Part shown: in pieces, positions 35,697-44,143 of the stretch
How positions within the stretch are numbered: position 1 is the first letter of the stretch
Layout of the letters: each line of letters begins with the position of its first letter
Origin: Candidatus Heimdallarchaeota archaeon
Lineage (GTDB): Archaea > Asgardarchaeota > Heimdallarchaeia > Heimdallarchaeales > Heimdallarchaeaceae
Assembly: GCA_019057815.1 (NCBI GenBank)
Contig: JAHLWR010000001.1
Location: 24,001-88,000 of the forward strand
Direction of reading: 5' to 3'
Length of the DNA stretch: 64,000 bases
Made by a program: the position numbers and the translations under genes
Notes under the pieces: model-generated
Seen by the model: only the letters and a program-made list of their open reading frames with translations
Databases searched by the model: none
What the model was told of the DNA's origin: nothing

Positions 35697-36617
35697 CTAA
35701 ATTTTTGTTTTAATTGTCCTTTCTCCTTTAATCATCTTACTTTTTCTTTTTTGCTTTGGTTTAGGTTTAGGTTTTATACCGAAAACTATCCGTTCTTTTG
35801 ATTTATCTATTGTAATAGTTACTTTTAGACCGCTTTTTTTTGTTCTTTTATCCCATTTGTATTTCAGAAGGTCTAAATATTCATCCTCAGTCATTTTGTT
35901 GAAATCAGAAATCTGTTCTAACGCTTTTAAATCTTTAAACCTATCAAAAATGATTTCATATTCATTATCCTTTTTCATTATTACTCCCTTCCAACCAGTT
36001 ACATTTGATCCTATTACTGCTATATATGCTGCTATTTTGAAGGAACCTTCTAGAAAACCAAATAACTGATCTACTTTCTCATTGAACTCATCAGAATCAT
36101 CAAAAAACGCCTTAGCTTTCTGTTTTCCTTGTTCTTTCTTGATTTTAGTATAAATTTTATTAATTGTTTTTATCTTCTCATAATTTTGAAGATGTTCTTT
36201 CATGTTTATATCTAAACGAGGAATTTCAGTTCTTTTTCTTTGTGTTTCTTCATAAATTGGGATAGTCATTGTATTTATACTTTCAATAACAAGCCTTTGA
36301 GCTTCTCCTTTTGGTTGAACCAATGTCCATGTAATATCACTTGTTTCCGTTGGAGAAATACGCGTTGATGAATGCATGCGTATTTTTCCGTTTCGAAGTT
36401 TTTTAACAAATCTGGGATAAACTCTAAATCTAGTAGTGCTTTGTTTAAAATTAGAAATCAACATACTCAAGTATGCTAGAATAACGCCCATTATCCCCTC
36501 ACCTCCAACTATTTCCTCTAGAGCCCAAGTTTTGTTATTATTAATTACTGATTCTAAATTAATTAGAAGATAATTAATCATTTCTTGTTCTTCTTCATTT
36601 ACATTTACATATTGCAT
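35697..36617 (-). CDS. Unrecognised basic protein upstream of the Cys-tail cluster
   Basis: The 306-residue protein has no signal peptide. It has a helical N-terminus with a short hydrophobic stretch (IMGVILAYLSMLISNF), a middle beta-rich region (FRVYPRFVKKLRNGKIRMHSS, then ITWTLVQPKGEAQRLVIES), a helical section, and a lysine-rich C-terminus with a KPKPKPKQK run. I do not recognise a family. It ends 45 nt before the DUF2207-like gene on the same strand; that gene appears to have its own TATA box overlapping this stop, so cotranscription is possible but not required. A role in the cluster is only suggested by position. Confidence 0.6.
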   Translation of the reverse strand: MQYVNVNEEEQEMINYLLINLESVINNNKTWALEEIVGGEGIMGVILAYLSMLISNFKQSTTRFRVYPRFVKKLRNGKIRMHSSTRISPTETSDITWTLVQPKGEAQRLVIESINTMTIPIYEETQRKRTEIPRLDINMKEHLQNYEKIKTINKIYTKIKKEQGKQKAKAFFDDSDEFNEKVDQLFGFLEGSFKIAAYIAVIGSNVTGWKGVIMKKDNEYEIIFDRFKDLKALEQISDFNKMTEDEYLDLLKYKWDKRTKKSGLKVTITIDKSKERIVFGIKPKPKPKQKRKSKMIKGERTIKTKI

Positions 36618-36715
36618 CCAACCACTACCTTTCGATACTACTTAACTATATTATGCTTAATTATTTTTGCTGATGTTGATTTTGAGAAAAAAATCAACCC
36701 ATATATCGTATTTAA

Positions 36716-37432
36716 TCAATAGAAAAGATGTTCTTTTTCCTTCTTCTCTTTTCTTATCCTTATTCTTCTTCGTCTCTTATTGTTCCCTTTATCCTCTTTT
36801 TTAGGTTTTCTAGGAGGAACGAATGTTAATTTCTTATTGAACTGATTTGATATCTCTTCCAGTTTGCTATAAATCAAAAACTTCATTTTAGTACTTCTTT
36901 CCATCTCGTAAATCATTGATAGTTTCCCTAGCGTTTCTTCATCAGCATAAAAAGGTAAAATACTCAAAGCCATTTGTCTTGTAAATAAAGCTGAATCATT
37001 GGTTAAAACTGAATACAGAAGTGAAATTATCTTATTCTTATCACACTTTTTTCGTTCATGCAAATGCTTTAAAGCTATAGAACGCAAAATGTCAATTTTA
37101 TCTTTCTCTACAGCAAGCTCTAGAATTTCTTCAACTTTCGAAGAATCATATGTTGACATAGCTTCAATAATCGCTAATCTAACTGAATGTTCCTTTTCAA
37201 AAAGGTATAATTCAGCTAATTTGTCTGCAATCTCTTCGCCTTTATTTTTATTCAATGCAAGAATTGCTTGTATCCTGATTTTTTCATAAAGGTCATTTTT
37301 CGCTAAGTTTAGAAGAAAATTTTTAACTTCTTCTTTTTCAGAATAATTACCAAAATCTAGAATAATTGTTAGTTTTTCTCTATCAGTTGATTTCTTGAAT
37401 TTCTCGAATTTAGTACCCAAATCACTATTCAT
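36716..37432 (-). CDS. HEAT-like repeat protein with a basic tail
   Basis: The 238-residue protein contains about five helical repeats (KIRIQAILALNKNKGEEIADKL, HSVRLAIIEAMSTYDSSKVEEI, DILRSIALKHLHERK, FTRQMALSILPFYADEETL) followed by a strongly basic C-terminus (RKPKKEDKGNNKRRRRIRIR). The tail suggests nucleic-acid or acidic-membrane contact. Same strand as the Cys-tail cluster, 98 nt upstream of the 306-residue gene, and divergent from the 37532 gene. Confidence 0.7.
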   Translation of the reverse strand: MNSDLGTKFEKFKKSTDREKLTIILDFGNYSEKEEVKNFLLNLAKNDLYEKIRIQAILALNKNKGEEIADKLAELYLFEKEHSVRLAIIEAMSTYDSSKVEEILELAVEKDKIDILRSIALKHLHERKKCDKNKIISLLYSVLTNDSALFTRQMALSILPFYADEETLGKLSMIYEMERSTKMKFLIYSKLEEISNQFNKKLTFVPPRKPKKEDKGNNKRRRRIRIRKEKKEKEHLFY

Positions 37433-37501
37433 TGTTAAAAAATCTTCTTCTTTGTTTTTAAATGATGTGAATTTGAATACTTCTAAAAGAAAATTCGGGG
37501 G

Positions 37502-37509
37502 TTTATATA
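37502..37509 (+). promoter_or_regulatory. TATA box of a leaderless gene
   Basis: TTTATATA centred about 26 nt before ATG 37532. This rules out the track's TTG start at 37517, which would precede transcription. Confidence 0.6.
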
Positions 37510-37531
37510 TCCAAAGTTGGATATAGAAATA

Positions 37532-38107
37532 ATGTCGTTTTTTAGTTCTACTCGTACGGAAAACAGAGCTACAGATGGTTTTGCAGTCGTGTTTTTCAAT
37601 GATATGGGATTTGAGCTTTTTGCTACAAACATAACAGATTCAAAATTAATTACAAATTTAATCCATTATCCTGCATTAATGGGAATGCTTCAAAATCAAA
37701 AACCAGAAGGGTTAGCAACGACAAAAATACAGAAAAATCTCTTTCTCTTTGCGTATGTGATTTTTACAAAAAATCTTGAAGCTAAGGATCCTAGATTGCA
37801 TCAGAGTACAATGACAGTCATTAATTTCCTCGTAAGCCGTGAGAGTTACCAACATTTAATGGTACGTTTTGATGAATTTGAAGGTTTTTTAGAAAATTAT
37901 TTTTATCCAATTGCTTTCATCGAGGATTTATATGCATTAGATTTCACAAAAATTATCCCACAGTTTTTAGATCAGCAAAACAAGAAACAAGAGCTTGTTC
38001 TTAAAAACGTTCATGAAAACGTTCATGAAAACGTTCATGAAAGTCGAGAATATTCTCTTGCTTTGGAATTTAAACGATGGTTAAAAAAAGTGAAATTCAA
38101 CTCATGA
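37532..38107 (+). CDS. Possible longin/roadblock-like protein with NVHE repeats
   Basis: From leaderless ATG 37532 the protein has 191 residues. Its N-terminal two thirds alternate strands and helices (DGFAVVFFNDMGFELFATN, TTKIQKNLFLFAYVIFTKN, then a long helical part) in a way that recalls profilin-like longin/roadblock sensors common in Asgard archaea, but no diagnostic motif secures this. Near residue 160 the sequence NVHENVHENVHE is encoded by three perfect 12-bp repeats, forming a flexible or metal-binding His-rich linker before a basic C-terminal helix (FKRWLKKVKF). Divergent from the HEAT gene. Confidence 0.5.
   Translation: MSFFSSTRTENRATDGFAVVFFNDMGFELFATNITDSKLITNLIHYPALMGMLQNQKPEGLATTKIQKNLFLFAYVIFTKNLEAKDPRLHQSTMTVINFLVSRESYQHLMVRFDEFEGFLENYFYPIAFIEDLYALDFTKIIPQFLDQQNKKQELVLKNVHENVHENVHESREYSLALEFKRWLKKVKFNS
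38006..38041 (+). repeat. Three perfect 12-bp tandem repeats inside a gene
   Basis: AACGTTCATGAA occurs three times in tandem, encoding NVHE three times. Perfect identity implies recent slippage or active copy-number change. Confidence 0.95.
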
Positions 38108-38192
38108 GCAAATTATCCTAATGATTTCTTTCAAATCGTTTTATTCAATAATCTTTTAATGGTTGCTTAAGCTTGATACTTAGTGGTCGTCA

Positions 38193-39107
38193 ATGCTAGA
38201 GATTCGATTTCATGGCAGAGGAGGTACGGGGACTGTATTAGCTTCAAGAGCTTATGCCAAGGCTGTTTTTTATGCAGGAAGACATGCTATAACCTTTCCA
38301 TCATTTGGTCCAGAGAGAAGAGGAGCTCCTGTTCTTGCTTTCGCTAGAATTGACAACAAGAAAATTTACAAGAGAACACAGATTTACGAACCAGATGTTG
38401 TTGTATGTCTTGATGATGCAATTATGGAACTAATTGATATAGCTCAAGGATTAAAAATAGGAGGGAAGGGTGTGCTAAATTCTCCAAATAAACCAGAAGA
38501 AATTAAACTTTCCAAATCTATTGAGGTAGGTGTTGTTGACGCTACAAAAATAGCTAAAGAAGTTTTAGAAAGCACTATCACTAATAGTGCAACTCTAGGT
38601 GCATTAATAAGAACAATTGATAGTATATCCTTCAAACATTTAGAAAAAGGGATTTTATCTGTTTTTGGTGAAAGACTTGGGGAGAAACTTGCAAAGAAGA
38701 ATGTCGAGGCTGCTAGAATAGCATTTGAGGAGACTATCTTTGGAACAACACTAAGTGGGAGAAATTATTCTCAGGAAAAACGTTGGTTACCAACAGTTGA
38801 TGAACTACCGATTGGAACAATTTTATCTAAATCAGAAGTTAATTCAGGACAATTAATTGGTCCGGGATCTGCTATTACTCGCAAAACTGGGACATGGAAT
38901 CACAAAAAAGCAAAAATCAATCAAGAAAAGTGTACTAAATGCTTAATATGTGTTTTTCATTGTCCTGAAGGAACTATTCACCGAGAAGGAGATATTATCA
39001 AAATAGATCATACCTATTGCAAAGCTTGTGGTATATGTGTTGAAGAATGTCCAGAAAATGCAATTTCTATGGTTGAAATAAAAGATTTCTCAGAGATTAC
39101 ATCTTAA
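38193..39107 (+). CDS. 2-oxoacid:ferredoxin oxidoreductase gamma-delta fusion
   Basis: Residues 1-185 are the gamma (POR) domain: EIRFHGRGGTGTVLASRAYAKA and FPSFGPERRGAPVLAFARID, followed by a Rossmann-like region. Residues about 235-300 are the delta subunit with two [4Fe-4S] motifs, CTKCLICVFHC and CKACGICVEEC. Fusion of gamma and delta is known in pyruvate and related ketoacid oxidoreductases that turn 2-oxoacids plus CoA into acyl-CoA and reduced ferredoxin. The alpha and beta (TPP-binding) subunits are not in this window, so the gene is an orphan here. It could supply a distant complex or accept electrons in another role. Confidence 0.88.
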   Translation: MLEIRFHGRGGTGTVLASRAYAKAVFYAGRHAITFPSFGPERRGAPVLAFARIDNKKIYKRTQIYEPDVVVCLDDAIMELIDIAQGLKIGGKGVLNSPNKPEEIKLSKSIEVGVVDATKIAKEVLESTITNSATLGALIRTIDSISFKHLEKGILSVFGERLGEKLAKKNVEAARIAFEETIFGTTLSGRNYSQEKRWLPTVDELPIGTILSKSEVNSGQLIGPGSAITRKTGTWNHKKAKINQEKCTKCLICVFHCPEGTIHREGDIIKIDHTYCKACGICVEECPENAISMVEIKDFSEITS

Positions 39108-39138
39108 GAAAAGAGCGATAGTTAGAATATTGAATAAA

Positions 39139-40008
39139 TCATTTGTATTTATCTAAATCCTCAGCCTTATCATCTAAACGTTTTAAAGAGCTGTGAAGAC
39201 TAAAGAAATCTTCTTCTTTATCACGATTTGAGGATTCCTCTCCATTATCTTCCTCGTATTCAAATGATTCATCATATTCATCAAATTCTTCTTCTCCTTC
39301 TGATATTATTTCCATTTCACCCTCTAAAAATGAAGAATCAAATTCAACGAGCTTATCAGAATGTAGGTTGTCTCCAACTATCTTTTCTAATTCTTTAAGT
39401 GCTAAAATTGAAGCATCTATATCAATGTCATAAGTATTGCAATAAGATAGAATAGCTAATACTGGTTGTTGAAATGCTGTACCTTCCGTTAGCAAGAAAT
39501 TTAGAGGACCCTTGATGGTTTGTTGATCTTTGAATGTTCTTTGTGTTCCATACAATTCTGTGTACAGTGGAGTTGGAATTAGACTAGTCCATTCTTCATC
39601 TGTTGTTTTTCTAATATCTTCTCTTAAACCTCCGATGACAATATAGCGCTTAGCTTTCCAAGACAATATTTCTTCAGACAACCACTTCCAAAACGCGTCA
39701 GGAAGTGCATTATAACCTACAACAGGGACAGGTAAACGAGACGCAACAAGTACAATTTTATTTTTATTTTTTGTTGAGTTAACATCTAGTGTATATATTG
39801 TAATAGGGGTTTCTAAATTACCTTGATGATACCAACTTATTGAACCCCAAAATCCGATTGAAGTCACAGGTAAGGTTTCGATAAGATGGTTTAAAACTAC
39901 ATTACCTACAGAACCATAACCTGAGAATCCAAGAATTACAGTAGTTTCTTTATCAATATAATCTGTATTAATACTGAACTGATTAAGGAATTGAATTGTG
40001 CTTTTCAT
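39139..40008 (-). CDS. PAC2-family protein with an acidic tail
   Basis: Residues 1-225 match the PAC2 (proteasome assembly chaperone 2-like) family: TTVILGFSGYGSVGNVVLNHLIE, KIVLVASRLPVPVVGYNALPD, KRYIVIGGLRED and GPLNFLLTEGTAFQQPVLAIL. These are ATP-grasp-independent chaperone-like folds widespread in archaea. The last 50 residues are extremely acidic (EGEEEFDEYDESFEYEEDNGEE) before a mixed-charge helix, an unusual extension that could bind a basic partner. Convergent with the oxidoreductase fusion. Family assignment is firm; the client is unknown. Confidence 0.82.
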   Translation of the reverse strand: MKSTIQFLNQFSINTDYIDKETTVILGFSGYGSVGNVVLNHLIETLPVTSIGFWGSISWYHQGNLETPITIYTLDVNSTKNKNKIVLVASRLPVPVVGYNALPDAFWKWLSEEILSWKAKRYIVIGGLREDIRKTTDEEWTSLIPTPLYTELYGTQRTFKDQQTIKGPLNFLLTEGTAFQQPVLAILSYCNTYDIDIDASILALKELEKIVGDNLHSDKLVEFDSSFLEGEMEIISEGEEEFDEYDESFEYEEDNGEESSNRDKEEDFFSLHSSLKRLDDKAEDLDKYK

Positions 40009-40067
40009 CTTCTGAAAGCCAAGAATATTACTTGGTTAAAAAATTGGTGATTAGAGCATTTTTTGTG

Positions 40068-41564
40068 TTATTGACTCTTTTTTAATCTTCTAACTTTGCT
40101 CTTTTTAATGAATTCTTCTTCAGGTGGCCACAAGAATGTTGATACAGTGGTTAGAAGGATTAGAGCTACTGTGGGAACCATAAGAGCTATTAACTGTGTT
40201 TCGATTTTCCATCCATCTATGAGAAAAGCTACTAGTAGTGCTATACCACCTAAAACAATTCCAACAATTTCACTTATTGCCGTAATAATTTGTTGAACAC
40301 TCATAGTAGATCCGTGTCTTTCTTCCTTAAATCCTATTGAGCTACTATCACCTAATCTTCCACTTATTGATGGAGCATAAGCTGAAGACATTATAATTGA
40401 AGTAGCGAGAATTACAGCAATAAGTGGATTATCGAATATTTTCTCAGGTTGATTCATATCTAGGTATCCCAGGAAGTAAGCTATAACCATTGATACAGTC
40501 ATCCCTATAATTCCAACGACACCTATAGTTAGTGTTTTTTTTCGTCCTATTTTATCAGCAACATATCCCCATAACGCCATTGGTAAACCCATAATTAAGG
40601 TGATTATAATAGTTAAATAGGCTGCAGTATCTGGTCCTGTATCAACAGCTAAGATAATAAAACCCCAATTGTTCAAAATACCGATAATAGAAGCAGTACC
40701 TAAAAGAGGTAAAATTATTCCACGCCTTTCCTTGCTAACCATTATTTTCCAAGAAGCTTTAAATTCTTCTTTAAATCTAAATCCCTCTTTTCTTTTCACA
40801 GCAGGTTTTGTTTTATCTACCAGTTTGTAGACAATAACAGCACTCATAACTAGACAAAAAGCAAATAGAAGGTAAACATAGATTAAATTATATTCCCTAG
40901 TAGGACTCCAATCACCAGAATCTACTGGAGGAGTTTTACCTACAATGACTGTATATAACACTCCAGCTAGAACTACACCTAAAGCCCTTCCTGCAAAGAT
41001 AGCAGTGTTATAAAGACCCATTCTACGAGCTCTTGTTTCATAGACAGAATATCGGGAAATATATGCAAAAGATGAATTAATTTTACACGCTGCAACAACT
41101 CCATGAAGCAGATGGAACAAACTCATCCCAAAAAGGAGTAAACCACAAGCTAATGGAGCTAAACCTATGATACCCTCCCAATTGAGAGCACAGATTCCAT
41201 AGCCTATCAATATCAATCCACCAGCTGAAGTTCCAAAAAGAATCCACTTTTTAGTATCATCCTCATCTGCTCTAAAACCGAAGTAACCCGATGCTAGAAT
41301 AAGACCTATCGAATAGGTTATCTCAACAACAATTACAGCGATATAAAAGAGTGTTCCGCGTAATCCTAAGTGGTGATAAATGAAGATAGGCATAAGAACT
41401 GTTGTACTTCCAAATGCTATGCGTAGAAAGAAAGTAGAGATTATAATTCCATAGATAGATCGATTTGGGTGGGGAATGTTGAATTTATCTCCTTTCATGG
41501 TTGAAAGAGAAGGGGAGGATGGGCTATTAATTTGTTCAGTAGTGTCAGAGCTCATGGAGTTCAA
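40068..41564 (-). CDS. MFS transporter
   Basis: The 498-residue protein has about 12 membrane helices and a central cytoplasmic loop after helix six (KLVDKTKPAVKRKEGFRFKEEFK). The MFS loop 8-9 motif appears as GYVADKIGRKKTLTIG, and the corresponding N-terminal GYFGFRADEDDTKKW is degenerate. The substrate is unreadable. Start choice is either the track ATG 41564 or ATG 41555 (MSSDTTEQ). It precedes the PAC2 gene on the same strand by 59 nt; cotranscription is possible. Confidence 0.85.
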   Translation of the reverse strand: MNSMSSDTTEQINSPSSPSLSTMKGDKFNIPHPNRSIYGIIISTFFLRIAFGSTTVLMPIFIYHHLGLRGTLFYIAVIVVEITYSIGLILASGYFGFRADEDDTKKWILFGTSAGGLILIGYGICALNWEGIIGLAPLACGLLLFGMSLFHLLHGVVAACKINSSFAYISRYSVYETRARRMGLYNTAIFAGRALGVVLAGVLYTVIVGKTPPVDSGDWSPTREYNLIYVYLLFAFCLVMSAVIVYKLVDKTKPAVKRKEGFRFKEEFKASWKIMVSKERRGIILPLLGTASIIGILNNWGFIILAVDTGPDTAAYLTIIITLIMGLPMALWGYVADKIGRKKTLTIGVVGIIGMTVSMVIAYFLGYLDMNQPEKIFDNPLIAVILATSIIMSSAYAPSISGRLGDSSSIGFKEERHGSTMSVQQIITAISEIVGIVLGGIALLVAFLIDGWKIETQLIALMVPTVALILLTTVSTFLWPPEEEFIKKSKVRRLKKSQ

Positions 41565-41780
41565 TCCTTAAAGTTTAAAAAGAATAGGAGACGAGAGTTA
41601 TAAAAACTTGTGCCATGTTGTCTTCAGAGAAAAAATGCATAAGAGAAGGGAACACACTCAAAGGAAAAAGAAAAAAAGGAAAAGATAACAGCTTAAACAC
41701 GAAGATTTCAACTATTATACAAAGAAGAAAAGATTCACATATTACACACACAAGCAAAAAGTATTTAAGAAAGGCACAAA

Positions 41781-41792
41781 GTATTTAATATT
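41781..41792 (+). promoter_or_regulatory. TATA box of the regulator pair
   Basis: GTATTTAATATT predicts transcription from about 41812, leaving a 24-nt leader with GTGAT just before ATG 41836. A weaker GTATTTAAG lies 20 nt upstream. Confidence 0.4.
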
Positions 41793-41835
41793 GTATATTC
41801 ATAATAATTTAGCAATAGAATAAAAAAGTGATTTT

Positions 41836-42261
41836 ATGAGCGAAAAAGGGTCAGTTACAATTGCACAAATGGTTAGATTAGAAGAGGAAAAGCCTATATC
41901 GTTACCAGAAGAGTTCTTATCAGCTCTTAAACCCGATGGGAAGACTTACGCAGTTTTGATCTTAGCACCTAATACTCGAATTATCAGGATTATTCCTACA
42001 AGTACAAATGAGGTTGCTAAAATCAATATAAATATTGGTAAACTCTCTCCAGACTTCTTGCGTAAAATGGGATCTATTTTCATCCGACTAGGAATTAAAA
42101 CGCTCTATAGCACTGGGCTTTGTTTCACTCAAAGTGCCTGTGTCTACGAAGGATATATAGATTCTGAGGAACTTAACGAAGTCAGTATAGACGAAATTAG
42201 GGAAGAACTTGAACGTATAGAGGGTGTCTCATCGGTCGAAGTTGAGACCCTTACTGCCTAA
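41836..42261 (+). CDS. ACT-like ligand-binding protein coupled to a regulator
   Basis: The 141-residue protein starts with an AbrB-like phrase (TIAQMVRLEEEKPISLPEEFL) and then has an ACT-like beta-alpha pattern: TYAVLILAPNTRIIRIIPT, INIGKLSPDFLRKMGSIFIRLGIKTLYSTGLCF, then EELERIEGVSSVEVETL. This resembles small-molecule-binding ACT regulators, by structure-pattern only. Its stop precedes the next gene's preferred start by 16 nt, so it probably senses a metabolite for, or partners with, the following DNA-binding protein. Confidence 0.6.
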   Translation: MSEKGSVTIAQMVRLEEEKPISLPEEFLSALKPDGKTYAVLILAPNTRIIRIIPTSTNEVAKININIGKLSPDFLRKMGSIFIRLGIKTLYSTGLCFTQSACVYEGYIDSEELNEVSIDEIREELERIEGVSSVEVETLTA

Positions 42262-42277
42262 TAGGAGCGACCCTTCT

Positions 42278-43000
42278 GTGGTTCGTCAAAGGAAGAAAAA
42301 AGAGAAACGTCTGACTCTACTTCTTCATCCTTTACGACGAGAGATATACCGACTTGTCTGCGAGACTCCTGGACTTTATTTTTTTGAATTATCTAATATT
42401 TTGACAGCACCTCATGGTACTGTCAATTGGCATTTACGTAAATTAGAAGAAGCTAGTTTAATTAATACTATCAAGTTTGGTGGGAAAAGAGTTTACTATT
42501 CTAAAGCTCTACGTTCAGAGGAAGTAGAGAAAGCTTTCGTTGTTCTCAAGCATGCAACAGCAAGAAAGATTTTTGCTTATATATTGAATAACGATGGATG
42601 TCATCAAACACAGATTGCTCGAGCTTTGGGTGTCCATCACGATACAGTCAGGCATCATGTTGAACGCATGAAAACAGCTAATCTTGTGTCTATTTTTAAA
42701 GATGGACGTAAGACATGTTACTCTTTAGATGATGTGGGGTTGAAGCTCCAAGAAGAGAGTATTAATACAATCTCTAACAGCTATGTTGTAGCTTTGATGG
42801 ACATCTTAGAAGATAATTGTCTTCACCCGGAGATAGAAGAAGTTACTAAAGAGAGTCTAACAATACGTATAGAATGTCCAGGTAAAGAGGACGCTACTTT
42901 CACCATTTCCTTATCACAATGGGAGTTCGATGAGGTATTGGATGAATCTTGGAACGGAGATATTGTTGATTCGAATAAAGTTGTACTAGAGGAAACATAA
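42278..43000 (+). CDS. Tandem winged-helix transcription regulator
   Basis: From GTG 42278, preceded by AGGAG at a 10-nt spacing, the protein has 240 residues; the track start (42224) would overlap the upstream gene and lacks such a site. Two ArsR/MarR-like winged helices are visible: LHPLRREIYRLVCETPGLYF to LRKLEEASLINTIKFGGKRVYY (about 15-75), and LKHATARKIFAYILNNDG to VERMKTANLVSIFKDGRKTCY (about 87-145). This double-wHTH layout is common in archaeal regulators. An effector-like C-terminal domain follows. It lies directly upstream of the MoxR operon and could regulate it. Confidence 0.8.
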   Translation: MVRQRKKKEKRLTLLLHPLRREIYRLVCETPGLYFFELSNILTAPHGTVNWHLRKLEEASLINTIKFGGKRVYYSKALRSEEVEKAFVVLKHATARKIFAYILNNDGCHQTQIARALGVHHDTVRHHVERMKTANLVSIFKDGRKTCYSLDDVGLKLQEESINTISNSYVVALMDILEDNCLHPEIEEVTKESLTIRIECPGKEDATFTISLSQWEFDEVLDESWNGDIVDSNKVVLEET

Positions 43001-43064
43001 TCTTACACTACTTCGATTTTTAGAATGGTGTTCTTAAGAGAAATCTACTAATGGTAAAAAAAAA

Positions 43065-43075
43065 GGTTTTTAAGA
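43065..43075 (+). promoter_or_regulatory. TATA box of the MoxR-DUF58 operon
   Basis: GGTTTTTAAGA lies about 42 nt before ATG 43112, predicting a leader of about 15 nt. It is the only promoter-like site I see for the seven-gene operon. Confidence 0.4.
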
Positions 43076-43111
43076 GCTTTTGTCCCCATCCTTAATAATG
43101 GTGTTTTATCT

Positions 43112-44131
43112 ATGAGTTCAAAAGGGAGTACGTCCAAATCGAAAAAGCTTTCTACAGCAAAAAAAGTTAGTATCAAAACCATATCAAAACAACTTGTTGA
43201 TATACAAAAACAGATTAGTCAAGTAATCGTAGGGCAAAAAGAGGTTATTGAAGCCATGATTACTGCGGTATTAGCAGATTCTCACGCTCTTTTAGAAGGT
43301 GTGCCAGGTGTTGCTAAAACGCTGATGGTGCGTTCATTAGCGAAATCTATTTCTTGTGATTTTAAAAGAATACAATTCACACCAGATCTGATGCCTTCTG
43401 ATGTCACTGGAATCATGGCATATAGACCAGAAACAGGAGAATTTTACTTTAAACAGGGACCTGTTTTTACAAACATTCTGCTATCTGATGAGATTAACCG
43501 TGCACCTCCCAAAACACAGGCAGCAATGCTAGAAGCAATGCAAGAAAAACAGGTCACAATTGAAAAACGAACTGATAAGCTACCAGAACCCTTTCTAACT
43601 TTCGCAACACAGAACCCTATAGAACAAGAAGGAACTTATCCTTTACCTGAAGCTCAAATAGATCGTTTTGCTGTAAAGATTCTAGTTACATACCCTAATG
43701 AGAAGGATGAAGCTGAAATTGTAATGCGTTTCACTGGAGAACACGATTCATATGCAAAATTGGAGGAAATAAAACCAGTTCTCTCTGCTAAAGAAGTGAT
43801 AGAAATTCAGAAATTTGTTCGTAAAGAAGTAACAATCTCTGATGAACTAGTTAAATATATTATTCGCATTGTCAGTTTGACACGAGAAAGTGAAGAAGTG
43901 GAGATAGGCGCAAGCCCTAGAGCAAGCCTTTGGTTAACAATAGAAGCTAAAGCTTCTGCTGTAATAAATGGTAGAAAATATGTTAATCCAATCGACATAC
44001 AAAAAGTTGCTAAAAATGTTCTGCGTCATCGTATTATAATTAAACCTGAATACGAATTCGATGGAACAACTTCTGAGATTATAATTGATCGCATACTTAA
44101 ACACACTCCAGTTCCAAATATTAAAGCATAA
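43112..44131 (+). CDS. moxR: MoxR-family AAA+ ATPase
   Basis: The 339-residue ATPase has Walker A LEGVPGVAKTLMVRSLA, Walker B ILLSDEINRAPPKTQ, sensor ATQNPIEQEGTYPLPEAQIDRF and the C-terminal lid domain. MoxR ATPases act as chaperones that mature or remodel von Willebrand-A partner complexes. It heads a run of seven same-strand genes with gaps of 12 and 17 nt or 4-nt overlaps and includes the expected DUF58 partner. The N-terminal 25 residues are Ser/Lys-rich and probably disordered. Confidence 0.93.
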   Translation: MSSKGSTSKSKKLSTAKKVSIKTISKQLVDIQKQISQVIVGQKEVIEAMITAVLADSHALLEGVPGVAKTLMVRSLAKSISCDFKRIQFTPDLMPSDVTGIMAYRPETGEFYFKQGPVFTNILLSDEINRAPPKTQAAMLEAMQEKQVTIEKRTDKLPEPFLTFATQNPIEQEGTYPLPEAQIDRFAVKILVTYPNEKDEAEIVMRFTGEHDSYAKLEEIKPVLSAKEVIEIQKFVRKEVTISDELVKYIIRIVSLTRESEEVEIGASPRASLWLTIEAKASAVINGRKYVNPIDIQKVAKNVLRHRIIIKPEYEFDGTTSEIIIDRILKHTPVPNIKA

Positions 44132-44143
44132 AGTGAAAAATAT

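Noticed and set aside
38006-38041. Protein-binding operator because AACGTT is palindromic
   Set aside because: The repeats lie in frame inside a coding sequence, close to its 3' end, and encode NVHE exactly.
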